Part shown: positions 46,551-58,700 of the stretch, in pieces
Layout: every line of letters starts with the position of its first letter
Position numbering within the stretch: position 1 is the stretch's first letter
Origin: Brachypodius melanocephalos
Taxonomy: Eukaryota > Chordata > Aves > Passeriformes > Pycnonotidae
Assembly: GCA_013398615.1 (NCBI GenBank)
Contig: VZSR01003805.1
Span: 2,062,638-2,126,637, forward strand
DNA: 64,000 nucleotides
Direction of reading: 5' to 3'
Program-made: the position numbers and the translations under genes
The notes under the pieces: model-generated
Database searches by the model: none
Told to the model about the DNA's origin: nothing
Seen by the model: the letters and a program-made list of their open reading frames with translations, nothing else

Positions 46551-48091
46551 AGACTTAAAAAATAAAACTCAGACACTTACAGTCCTTCCAAGATTTCCAA
46601 AGAGCATGTGGGAGTGTACAAAACAATTTGCATGCTGCTTCATGGACTTTCAAAACCCACAATTCATCCTGGTAACATTTCAGTTTAGGTGTGTTATAAT
46701 ATGACATATTTGAAGATGAACACAGGAAAGTACCTTAGACATAGGGAAAAACAACTGTTTATTTGGGTTTTCATGTGTTAACAAAATGTTTTTCTTTGTT
46801 GTCGTTGTTTCGTGTTTTTAACAGGGAGTAAAGTAGGATATCCTGCTTCTAAACTTTTGTAAGTAGCAATGAACTTTCCTGTTTAAATACTGTATCTCTT
46901 AGGAAACTTTTCTAGAGAAGAAAGGTGACCAAGGTTATTTTGACAAGTGATTTAGGAATTATAGGAATTAACTAGGCTTGATTTTCAAAGCCAAAAGTTT
47001 TCAAAATGTGGGCAAAATGTGAAACCTTAGCAGTTTTTTCTCCCTAGAAAAGTGAACCACAAAACTAAAGCTAATTCAAAGCTGTTCAGAAAGATCTGGA
47101 AACATTTCCCAACTCTTATTTCCACAATTTTGAACTTGATTTTGCTTCTGAAGTGAATTTCATGATGTCTCAACCATTTGAATGTTTCCTGAAGCTGGCA
47201 TTTATAGATTTCTATCACATCATGACATTCTCAACAAAGCAGATGAATTAAAAGCCAAATTCTGTTTTGTGCTAGAATTCTTAAATACGATGGGTTAATG
47301 ATGCATTTTGTAGTAAGGTGTCAACAAATGAAAGGAGCCAGCCTTCTGGATTTTGGAGTGTTTCTGTTTGATTTGGGTTTTAGTCACAGTATCACACAAT
47401 CTGTGTGATTGTGTGACACCAATCTTATGTCCCCAGATTCAAAATTACCAGAGCAAGTTCAAATAAGAGAAATAATTTTCCAATATAGTGCAAAGACTGT
47501 TACACAGATATAACATATGGATGATGTCAGACTTAGGGCTTGAGGAAAAGCCTGCTGAAATACTAGAGATAAGAAGGAAGGTGAGAGCAATAGCCTTTTG
47601 TCAGTCAATGATGTAGTTGGGCCAGATTCGTGCTGACATGAAGGCCCATGTGATTGTTCTGGCAGTGTAAAGGAGTTTTTGTTTCAGAGAAAATTGACTG
47701 AATTGGATTTGAAATGGTAAGGATCATTGAAGGTGATGTACTATCCAAAGCTGCTTCTGTTGTGGGATGTTCCTGGTGTTAAACAATTGGAAACCTGTGG
47801 CTTATTTCAGGGAAGCTCTCAGCATGCAGGACTCCATGCATACTTCAGGGTAATGCATATTCAAGCAACAATGGTTTCACTAGAAGGAAATCTAGAGGAC
47901 CACTGAATTGCTTTCAGCTTACACTCACACCAGTATGTGCTAATCTGTCATATAACCAGTGATGAATGTAACATAGAACACTGCTTTTACTTATGGGTAG
48001 CTGAGAGGAGAAAAAACATATCATGCATTTTTCAGTTTTATAGGCAAAAATTATTATAGCTTTGTTTTATTCTGAAACATTTTTCTTTCAG

Positions 48092-48211
48092 TACAGTAGC
48101 ATTAGTCTCATTACTATGAAGAGCGTTATTTACCTGTGTGAAGAGCACTCAGAGCAGCGCATTTTTGGAAGTGATGAACAGTTACATCAACATAATGAAT
48201 GTCATATTATG
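48092..48211 (+). other. Candidate coding exon of an unassigned gene
   Basis: Exactly 120 bases (40 codons) between a strong acceptor (TTTTTCTTTCAG) and a good donor (ATG before GTAAAG), open only in the phase-0 frame; the other two frames have early stops. It reads YSSISLITMKSVIYLCEEHS then EQRIFGSDEQLHQHNECHIM. I do not recognise the protein. It lies about 15 kb beyond VEZT on the same strand. Splice-flanked open segments of this size do arise by chance in 30 kb of intergenic DNA, so this stays a candidate; it could be an exon, a decayed exon or coincidence. Confidence 0.3.
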
Positions 48212-50130
48212 GTAAAGTTTCTCGTTTCTCTGTCCTCTTGTTTAAATTCACTACTGGGAGCTGTGTCAGCATCATAACAAAGGGAATCCTATAAGCTCTC
48301 CTTGGGGTACAGTTTTGAGTGTACGTCAGCTAGTGGAAATGACACCAGCACTTGGCTTGAGCTACTGATTCTCTGGCTATGTGGACCGTTTTATGTCTGT
48401 GTTCTTTCCCTTGAGGCAAATTCTTACTCATTTATTCTAACTTTCCTGACTCTTTCTTGATTTTCCTATTCTTATTTCGTTCTCTTCCTCATATCTTGTA
48501 CTATGTTTCTCTCCCTGCTTTTTTTTCTTTTTGATAATGCCTCATCCTACTTCCCATAACTTCCCTTTCCCTCTCCTTCCCTGTCATGATTTTCATTACA
48601 GAGATCATTCAGTCTCTTAGTTCTCTATCTCCCTCAGTTCTTCATGTTCTTTCCTTGCCTATGGTGGGAGCACAGAGAACATGAGAAAACACCCCCAGCC
48701 ACTTCAGCCCAGCTTACTGCTCTGCTCCATACACCAGGGATTTGCACTTTGACTCGGTCCTAACGTGTAGTGTTGTCCAACTGAGTCTTTCACTGCCACA
48801 TGGATGAGGAAGCCCCAACACTGCTCCCGTGTTGGCTATGTAACCATGGGCATTATCCTACTGCCAAAACGCGGTGGGGTGCACGTTGGTTGTGTTGTTT
48901 CATTTGGAGCTCTGACACCATTTCAGTGTGGCTAACGATGGAAATGACAACAAGCAGATAGGGAAGGAACCTTCTGCCACTCTGGGATTGCCTACAGAGT
49001 GCTTTGCAAACAGCGCTGCTGATCTCTGATATGTGTGGTCCATAAATGTACAAAATGAAGAAGCTGATAGAAGGGGTAGGTACCTGTGTTCCAAAAATGA
49101 TCTGATGCATGAATGCACACTGCATTGAAACTTTTCTAAGTGAATAAAAATTAGAAGGCTGCCTCTGGCAATTACCGTCACTGTCAGAGGAATGTAGCCC
49201 TTTCCATTACAATTCACCTGGTTGATTCTGTGATGTTATGACATGGAGGAATTTCATTTTTCTTTCCACCACAAGCAATCAATTTGTGCCTTCAAGCATA
49301 AAATTCAGCTATGCTTGAAGCTTTGCTTTGCTCACATGGTATGTAAATGTTACTAGTCAAAGTTTTTCAGTGTTTTTCAAGTTCCTGTCACCCTTATTAC
49401 AGCCTTCTATAACACATGAGTATCACAGGCTGGCATTTTATGGCATAAGTAAAAATTTTACCTTCTATAGGACACCTTTCTGGCTTCCTTCACCCCTAAA
49501 CCACCAGGAACTTATAAAATAAGAAGGTTCATTAGCAAGCAGCTCCGAAGGTCAACTTTTCTCAATAAGTATAAACTGGCATAGCAAAGCTTTTACTCCT
49601 ACTGGGATAAATTTAATCCAGAGCATTTTAAACCCCAGGTCTTAAGTAAAAGTTGAGAGATAAATTTGGATGGTGGCATTTTGGAGAGGGGGGATTTTTT
49701 CCTCCTCTGAGAGTTAAACATAGTTCTGGCAAATAGCCCCAGACTGAAATTCTTGAGAGAGTCATAATAAGCAAGCCAGGGCAAAGAGGAATGTTTTTTT
49801 CTCCCTAATTCTTCCACATAAAAAGGTGAAAGGTCAAAGATGAACTTTAATACTAATGAAATTCTGAACTTCTGTGCAGAACATTAAATGTCAGAACATT
49901 AAAAAAAAGTCAAAATAAAAAGTGTTTTATTGTTGGCATCAGTAGGTTGATTTTATAAGCATATATATCTCCATCCTGATTTTTTTAACCTTTGGGAAAA
50001 TGGGAACTTTGAGATATTAAATGCAGACATTAAGCAATGCACAGCACAGATTTTGTGAGTTCAGCCCAGGCCATACTTTTCCTCTCATGTGCCCCTCTTC
50101 ATCATTCCAGCTGAGTAAAGGAGTCAATTG

Positions 50131-50753
50131 TGTTGTGGTGCATGCTTTTCCCCAGTGGGTTAGACCTGAGTTTCCCAAACCCCCATGCAATTGGTTTGGC
50201 CCTAAAAATGCTCCCTTCCCTTCTCCACCCATTGAGTTGACTCTGTCCCGTCTAGATCCTTTGATGTCAATCCTTGCTTGTTCCAGCCCCTCACCTGTCA
50301 GTCAATGTCTACCCCCTTCGCCTTGTTCTAGATTCCATGTTCCTCAACACCTTGTTAGTTCATCAACTTTGTACCCTCCCCTTTGTGTCCCCTCATTGGC
50401 TGCAACCTTACAGACCACACCTTGTTATCCTCCCCCACTAAGCTGTTACTGGTTCCCATGTTGTACCACCCCTTGTTCCACCCCTGTTTAAAAAACCCCT
50501 GTCTCCCTGTGCTCAGTGCTATGTCTCCCTGAACCCTTTGATTGCAGGAAATTTGTGGTCGGAACCTCACACTGAGAGCCTCCCCCTACTGCTTTATCCG
50601 GTCCCAGTCATGGCTTGCTTCATTGGCTGGGGGTTGCTAACCCCAAAGGTCCTGCTCTGGGCACTCTCTGCGCCTTGGCAGCTCCCCACTCCTGCTGTGG
50701 AGCTCCACTCAAACCTAGCCGGGGCTTCGAAGACCCGAGAGGAGCATGTGACA
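50131..50753 (+). mobile_element. Probable solo LTR of an avian endogenous retrovirus (ERVL-like)
   Basis: A 623-base block, distinctly more C-rich than its surroundings, starting TGTTGTGG and ending GTGACA, i.e. TG...CA ends as in retroviral LTRs. It is flanked by AATTG (50126-50130) and AATTA (50754-50758), a 5-base target duplication with one mismatch. A TATA-like TTTAAAAAACCCC lies near 50488. The TGTTGTGG start is common among avian ERVL-type LTRs. No gag, pol or env sequence and no second LTR is adjacent, so it is read as a solo LTR left by recombination. A 156-codon open frame at 50021-50491 runs through it and is not considered a gene. Confidence 0.6.
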
Positions 50754-51289
50754 AATTAGGGCTGTCTTCAAGTTATCCCAAGTTCTCTTTCCCTAGTGTT
50801 TTTTGACTGAGACGGTCATTCTTGAGGTTAATTTCCTTCCTCCTTCTGTCGAGGAATATTCCATGTGGATTACCAAATTTCACATGCTCTTATCATAAAA
50901 ACAATTCCGTTGATTCAAACTGCCCCACAGAGAGGCAACTGGACAAATTCGTATGTGTATGTGCATGCACATTCAGATGTTCAATTAAAAAAGATTTGCT
51001 CACACTAAGTTTATTTAAATTTAATCACTTCAGCTGAAATACATTTGATGAAAGTTTGGTTATCGCTTTGGGTTTTGTAGTACCACCCTTCTTGGGCAGG
51101 TAAGGTACGAACAAGATGGTTGGGCTGTCCTTTTCACATTATAGATTATCTGTACTGGTGGTTGTGACACACAGCTTTTAATCATTGTGGGGGGTGCAAA
51201 TAGCAATCTAACCTGTGAAATACAAAGTATAACTTGTAAGTTCAGCAGTGCCAGAGTGGCCAAATGCATATCAACCAGCATGAATCTGC

Positions 51290-51640
51290 AGGAAGGCAAG
51301 GGAAATGGCCAGAGCTCCAGAAGATACGACCAATAAAGAAGAGTTGCATAACCTGGGCTTGTTTAGCATACAAACATGAAGACTGAGCGCAAGAGTACCG
51401 TTACGGGAGACAGAAAAAGACATAAAATATGACTTACTACAGAAAGAGAGAGAACAGTCTGTTCTCCATGTCTATGTAAACAGAGCAAGAAAAAACAGGT
51501 TTTATCTATAGGAACTAAAACTAGATAGGAAAAACTGCCAAGCATTAAGAGAATAAAGCATTCAGATCTATTTTTTTAAAGATATTGTGGCTTCTCTATC
51601 ACTGAGTCTTTACAAACAGCTTAACCAGCAGGAGTGGATT
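51290..51640 (+). mobile_element. Diverged CR1 LINE fragment, sense
   Basis: GGCCAGAGCTCCAGAAGATA, then CTGGGCTTGTTTAGCATACA and GAAGACTGAGCG near 51353-51390, then GTCTGTTCTCCATGTCTATG and GGAACTAAAACTAGATAGGA: the pattern of the CR1 region just upstream of the 3' end. It is old and ends are approximate. Confidence 0.5.
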
Positions 51641-52372
51641 TCAATTCACCTGAGGCTGAATCCCACAGGAGAGAAACAGGCATTTCCAGCATATGATTCA
51701 TTTGATCCACTCCCACTGTACATTGGAAGGAGATAAATTCCACTGTGGAAGTGCCTGTTTTTCTTCAGAGGCTGTGAAAGACTCTAGAAAATCAATTCAA
51801 GTGTAAAGATCAGTTTTGTAGATGTCTACAGCTCTGTCAGGACTGTCCCATCTCTTGTGTCTGTACTGCCACTGACATAGTTGATTGTGTACTGGTAAAA
51901 ATGGCAAGATTTGATGATGTCTTCAGGCTATTTCTAGACTATGGAGAAAGTCAAGAACTGTCATTACAGGCTTGCCTAAACTAAAGGCCTAACTGAAAAC
52001 CAAATCACCTGTTCAGTAGGATGACAGTAACAAAAGTTCATTATTGATTAATGGCTGCTTGGCTGAATAATTTGGAATGAGATAGTGAATAATGTAATGG
52101 TTAATAAGCAAACAAGTACACTAACATCACAAAATTAACAAAATGCCATTCTTAATTGGAGAAACCAAGAGCAGAAGCCGCATAGATTTACCTCTAAGTT
52201 CCTGACTGGCCCTTTCAAAATACCTTTCATGAACCATAAAACTGCACAGTTGATGTATGTATTGTTAGTTTTTTTGTATAAATAGAGGATTCCACATCCT
52301 GGGTTCATTTTTTAAGCATTACTTTTACTGGAGAAAAATTACTAAAAACACTGCCATCTTGATTGTCTGCAG

Positions 52373-52536
52373 CAAAAAATGGCAGAAACTATTTTGAATT
52401 ATATTCTCAGAAGAATCCCATTCAACTCTTCAATCCAGAAAAGTCCAAATTCACTGGCACAAATTCCTTCCATGCTATTGACAAGCTGCTGAATCAGCTC
52501 AAAGCATTGGACTTGTCTCACAATGAGTACACTTAA
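52373..52536 (+). other. Candidate terminal coding exon of an unassigned gene
   Basis: After the acceptor GATTGTCTGCAG, one frame (starting at 52375) stays open for 53 codons to TAA at 52534-52536, beginning KNGRNYFELYSQKNPIQLFN and ending LNQLKALDLSHNEYT. The end resembles a leucine-rich-repeat start (LxxLxxLDLSHN), but one partial repeat proves nothing. The codon pattern looks coding. A second frame (52373-52489) is also open for 39 codons, which weakens the case and would be the frame joined by a phase-0 donor such as the one at 48212. Function unknown. Confidence 0.28.
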
Positions 52537-54208
52537 GAAGCTGGCAAGGCTGGAAGGCAAATCCAATTACCAAACCAAGCCTTTAAAGAGTTTTGCATCC
52601 TGAGAATCAGCTGAGATGAAATGAATTGGTGTAATTTTCCCTCACCTTTTTCAGGGCAGTACTCTATTTTTCAAGGGAAAAGTATCATGAAAACCTCACC
52701 TGTAAAGTTCCTCATGTTGATAAATTAGCTTGACTGGTATAACCAGTTATAAATGTGTACTGCACCTTATCACTATGCTCTCTCCATATTTTCAACCTAG
52801 ACTCACGTAGAAACAGCAATGAAAAGTTGCTGGCGGATTTAATGAAATCTTTGTTATGTTTCCCATCTCAAACCTGCATGCTATGACACTGTGGGGATGG
52901 GGAAGCGTGGGATTTGTTAAGGTCTGACTGGTTTCACCTAACCTTTTATGGGAGTCTGGTACATATTCATATCTTGGGGCAGAACAGCCATGGATTCTCC
53001 TACTCTTCATCCCAGGCTTTGCATCTATGCTTGGATGGCTTATTTCCCCACAGATGTCTGTTTATAGGTATGCATAGATTTCACCACTAATGGCAAATGC
53101 AGCAGGTGTTACCGCGGGCAAGCTTTCTCCTCTTCCTGTTTTGTTTTCTTTTCATTTTTCCTCTTCTAGCTTACTCACACATTTGGTGAGCTTGTGGCTG
53201 GTTTGCACACTTAGCAGGTTGCCAGTGGCACAAACCAGGCACTCTGCTGCTTGCTGGAGAGGCCTCTGTCATTGTTTGAGATAAATGGAGAATCTAGACT
53301 AATGGACCAAATCCATCTGTGCTTACACTTAAGTAAGTGTCAATAAGTTTCACAGCCCTTGTTGCTTTCTTCGAGCACGTGTCTAGACCCATGGATATGG
53401 GTCAGACTTCAAGTTGCTTTCCTCTCTCCATCACATTATAGTGTCAGTTTGACATGCTCCAGAAACTGGAAAATGCAGTTGTTGACAATTGTGCTGCTAG
53501 AGGTGAGTCAGTCACATCCAGAGGTGATTATAGATCTAGAAATGTAATCATGTAATGCCGGTGCCCCTCAGCCAGCTCTCACGATAGTTAACCGTTGTTC
53601 CATGCAGTATGGCACTGATGGGGGAATGAGGTATCTCGGCTTAAGTTCATTCTTAAACTTCTAAAACACTGTGGTTTGCATGTGTGTATGCATGTAAGCA
53701 CACTGTTTTATTACTGTAGGGTTCATATGTCCTTTCTTCACAAATAGTCCATGATTATCAAATTGCAAACTACACAGAAAAGGAATCTACTTTAGAAAAA
53801 AGAGGAATGAAAATCCTATGGGAAGGAAAAGTGCAGGAATGTTTGGCATTTGGTGGTTGTTTTAACTCAGCACAAACAATGCTTTTGAAAAGCCACTTCT
53901 TGCAATTAAATGTTGGTTGCCTCCTGCCCCTCAAACACACAGGTCCCTAATGTTTTGAAAGCACAGGAATTAAGTCCTGGCTGAAGATCTTTAGATGGGG
54001 GGCAGGGGGAGAGAGTGGGATTGTCCATATGGCAGGAAGTACATGCCACAATCAGGAGAAACAACTGCCCTTACGTTATTGTGATGCTTCTGTAAAACAC
54101 TTTCCTTGAGGCATCTAAGAGACTATATAGAAAGCTGTCCAAAGGCAAATGTTTAATATCATACGGCATTTCTTTCTTGCTTAACATGTTCATTAAAACT
54201 TGAACTTA

Positions 54209-54260
54209 GGGGTTTTTGGGGTTTTTTGTTTTTTGTTTTTTTTTTTTATTATTTTTTTTT
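54209..54260. repeat. G/T-rich then T-rich low-complexity tract
   Basis: Alternating GGGG and T runs passing into a long T tract with a few A interruptions. No element was recognised. Confidence 0.8.
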
Positions 54261-54929
54261 AAGCCATGAATTCCTTTTCTTAGACTCACTTGTATTTATT
54301 TAGCTGAACAATAAGGTTAGTAGGAAATTAAGGATGGACTCTGTCCTATGTGTACTAAGGGTAACCTTTTAAATCATTAGACACAGAGACAATTGTGTTT
54401 CATTTTGAATGGGGTTTTTTCCTGATCATCTGAGGAAATTCCAAGGATCAGAGGAAATTAGTTATCTGTCTCTAGAAGAAAGTATGTAAAATTAAGTAGG
54501 TTTTTAATCTCTTACACAGTTTGAGAGAGAAACCTTCCCCTTCTGGGAACATTAGTTTTGCTTCATCGAGGCTTTACAAATTAAAATACATACAAAATTG
54601 TTTGATATATGTTGCCAAGGATGACTTCAGAGGTAAAGAACCTTCTTCTCATGAACTCTGTGCATTCTCCTCCCTAATCCTAAAATCTTCCCTCAATTAA
54701 AGAAATAACCTTGCACATACTGGTATAAAAACAGATGTGCAGGACTATACTAAAGGCTCATTTAACTTGTCCACCATCCTGCCCCTATGAGTGGCTGGTA
54801 ACTGGGGGAGAAATGGAATAACATTTAAAAGAAAATCCTTCTTTTTGTGATCATATCAGCCATAAGTAGTTAACAATTCAGGGGGCTTCAGTTACCAGGG
54901 GATTAACAATTGAGAGATTTCCTCAACCA

Positions 54930-55700
54930 AAAGCTGTCTCTGGGCAATCACTTTTCACAGCTGCCAACAGAGCCAGCCCTCAGGAATGTATCTAATTCCA
55001 TTTTGAACACACTTGCACTTTTGGCAACATCCTGTGGCAAAGAATTCCACAATTTAATGACGTGCTGTAAGAAAAAGAACATCCTTTTGTTTGAAATCTG
55101 CTGTTTATCTCTTCCTTGATGTGTCCGATCAGTCTGTGTGTTCAGAAACAATTATTTCTTATTCCTTTGCCACACCATTTTTGCTTTATAAAGTTCTCTC
55201 TTACCTCATCTTAGCGTCTTTTGTAAGTTTATTTAGTCCTTCATGATATGAACAGCCATATTTATCCCTTATCCCTTATTGAGATGTGGTGAAGACTGTC
55301 ACGTGCTGTGTACCAGAATCTCAAGAATGTTTTATTTACCCTTTGACTAACATTGTGCTTGCATTACAAAGAATCATCAAAAGTTTTCAGGGATTTGTCA
55401 ATGAATGAGTCTTAGATCTCTTACTTCAGAGTTAAAAGCTATTGTTTCCATTTTGCATTTTTATGAATAATTCTGATTCTTTTTCCCCATATAAATTACT
55501 CTGCACTTAGTGACTAACACTACTAATTTCATACACCAACTGATTATCAATTAATGAGTATTGCACAGTGCTTCTGGAGCTGTCTGTAACAAGCTTTGAA
55601 GATTCCAGGCAATCAAGTGTGACCTGAAATTTTGTCATCTCTGGTACATGACAAATTTTTCAGAAACACAGAAAAGGGGAGTTGTAGTCTACCCTAAATG
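54930..55700 (-). mobile_element. Ancient CR1/L3-like LINE fragment, reverse orientation
   Basis: TGTGGCAAAGAATTCCACAA near 55032, GAACATCCTTTTGTTTGAAA near 55078, CCTTTGCCACACCATTTTTG near 55165, and TTAGATCTCTTACTTCAGAG near 55411 follow the order of old amniote CR1/L3 copies read on the opposite strand. Divergence is high, so this is probably older than the avian CR1 copies above. Confidence 0.5.
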
Positions 55701-58700
55701 TAGTGACTTCATTCCTTATGACTATTCCTTTTAAACTGCAATCGGGCCAGCCCCTGATCTTCAGCAGAGGCTGTGTTTTTGTCCAACAGAAAAGTACCAT
55801 AGCCTATTTTAGAATCCAGAACTTCTGAATTTTATTTATTACTTTGCTTTTGAGCTGCTCTGGAAATGACTGTGGCCCTTTCCAATTTGTGACTCCTGTC
55901 AGAGTTACATTTGACAGCTTCTTACCTTTCTTCTGGTATTTGCAAGTCAGTACTGTATGCAATAACACAAGGAGAGCTGAAGCTGCTACTTCAGGCAGGT
56001 TTCCTTAGTGGCCCCTGTCCTCAGAGAATGTCAGTATCCTGCAGTATGGCTTTGGTCAAGTGTAACAAGCCAGTCCTGAGAAACTGTTCTGAACTGCTAC
56101 AGCTCCTGGTAGGTTAAAGCTGTTGGAGCTGAGCATAGGAACAGCTGGGTGAGTCTGTCTGGAATTGCTTGAAGGTGGGTTGAGTACCCCCCTGGAAACA
56201 GCAAAGGGATTGTATGGGATGTTCACTGTATCAGCTGAAAGGCTGTAGGAGCCTTAACTAGGTGAAATAGGCTCATGGGCTGATTATTTACCGAGAGACA
56301 TTGAGAGTGTTGATAGGAAGGACTGTTAACACATTCCTTTTAAAAACAAAATCCGTTCTTCCTTAAACAACAGCTTCTCCTTGAAGCAAAAGAACCAGCC
56401 ACCTTGCCTTTACCATTCAGCTTTTAAAACAAGTATTTAAGAGCCTGCTGACAGGCTATTAGGTTTTAGGTTTTACTCCTCATGCATCTTTTCTTTGTAT
56501 CTGCATCAGAGGAGGACTAAAATCAGGCATGTACTGGTGGCTAATCTTTGTAGCAGTGAATTACAGGTAAAGTAAAAGTAAAAATTACAAAATCAACAGC
56601 AAAAACAAACTAAAATATTCCTCATATATAAGAATGTCTAAATTATTTTAAAAAGTCGTTTGTAAGCTGTTCTAAGGATTAACCAGTTTATCAGCCAGAA
56701 AAATCACATGTTATCATAATCTTTCTTTCAAAATTGATAAATTATTTCCATATTGGAATGCAAAAAAGGTAACGTGGGACAGAATCAAACTGCGTCTCAG
56801 TAATTTGTTACCTGAGATACTCAGAGCTGTTCACAATCATTTTCATCAGCTCTGGGTCATTCATATTAAAGCAAGTCCTCTTAATGAGTTTGTACAACAG
56901 GCCCTCAGTTCATTGTGTATTTTATAGAGTATTTTCTCACTTTGTCTCCTTCAGCCTTGTAAACTACATGTAGTAGGTTTGGAAGATGTTTTAGGTTTTT
57001 TTCCCTGAATTTTGGTTTTTTCTATGAATTTATCTCACTGTTCCACCAGAGAGGAAAGACAATGTTCCTAGTGTTACCAGGAAAAAAGAAGCTCTGTAGT
57101 TAAATCTCAACATGTGTTCTGTGGTGCTATGCGCAGCTAACAATGTCAGATAGGCTGCTGGTGTCACCCAGTGGACAGAGAGGTTGATCGCAGATAGGTG
57201 TCATGTAGAGAAATTTTTCTTTCTGCAGGAATAGCTTGTTCCTAAGTGACAAAACCAGCCTTCATTTTGCCGTAGTGAAGATGACAGGATGTTTAAAAGT
57301 TCTATTGCCGTGGCTGGTACTAAAATGTACAGAGCAAAGACAGGAAGCAGTGCATGTTCCTCAGCGTTAGTAAGAATGGAGCAAAGAATAACCAAACAAC
57401 AATTAGAGGGGTACACTCTCTGACTGGGAGAAAGTAACTAAAACAACCAAGCCAAACAGTGTTTGTGCTGGTGTTTATGGAAAGGTGTGGGGATTATCAA
57501 AATCCAGTTTAATGCAATTCTTTGCAATGCAAACATGATTGCATTTTTGTAGCCTAATAACAGCTTGCAGCAGAGGTAAACAGCTTGTCAACAGGGGTGA
57601 ACAAGATCTGGAGAGTCCTCTCTTCGATGTTACAACAGTAATGTATTTCAAAACATGAAATGTATGCCTTGCATGCAAAATTTCAATGGAATAAATCACC
57701 TATAAATTAATCTCTTACCAAAAAAAAAAAATCTACTGTTTCCAGATGACATCTGAAAACTATATAAGTACTTAAAACTAACATCAGTGCATGTTCCATG
57801 GTACACATTTTACTGATTTGCAAATAGTACTTCTCAATGTTGGAAAATGAAGGTTTCTTATTGTTTAAGAGACTAAAACATGCTGTTGAGTGATGTACAT
57901 CAAGATTTTTTGCTAGAGATGAAGCAGAAATGGGGTTAAGTGCACAGAGATGGCTAGCTCATATAAATCATATTCCTTTTCTAATGCTGTGGCAACTGGG
58001 ATGTGTTTCTTGCCCCTTGCAGGTGGAATGAGAATGACCTGATGCATTGAAATTCCTGAACTGCTAATAGATAAAGAAGAGTCAGAGCTGCTGGGACAAC
58101 AGTCAGTAGTCCTGAAGAGGAAATCTGCTCTCCTGATGGCTCAGATACTCTTAAAACACAGTCACTCGTTTGTAACCAGATCACAGAAGTGGCATTGAAA
58201 GTTAAATAACAACTTTGTAATAGTTTTAACATCCCAAAAACCTGCCAAGGGAGCTATGTTAGGTCTCTTTTCTAATAAGGAACCCTTACAATCTGAAAAT
58301 GCATCTGCAGAATTGATACTGCATGTGAGGGGACAAGGGGAATCTGGACAACCCAGAAGCAATACGGAAAGTACAATTATATAATTAAGTAGGTGGTAAA
58401 TTTTGCTTGACCAATTAAGCTAGTAACATTCCTTCTAGATAAGCCCTTATGAACTCAAATTTCTCTCTCAGACCAGATAGCAGTGGTTATTTACACTGTA
58501 AGTTTGATGACAAGGGCTCCTAAATGTCTCAATTTCTCTTTGCAAATCTATTTAACTCTTCCTAGAATTAAGGGCTGCTCTGATTTATGAAGCTGGACTT
58601 CATAGTTGCAAGCACAGGGGAGGTAGCTACCCCTGTGCAACTTTCTTATGGATTTGTCACAACTCTCTAGAATCCAGGCTTTCAAAATCTCATGTTCCTA

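Larger units (their letters stand above)
45775..50125. other. Intergenic, one candidate exon only
   Basis: AT-rich sequence with an (ATTTT)n tract at 46531 and the candidate exon at 48092-48211. Nothing else was recognised. Confidence 0.55.

Noticed and set aside
49471..49550. An open segment after TTCTATAG (DTFLASFTPKPPGTYKIRRF...)
   Set aside because: The donor GTCAAC is poor, and its phase joins neither the 48.09 kb nor the 52.37 kb segment.
50021..50491. A 156-codon Pro- and Ser-rich plus-strand open frame
   Set aside because: Most of it is in the C-rich U3-like part of the solo LTR, where stops are rare; it has no gene features.
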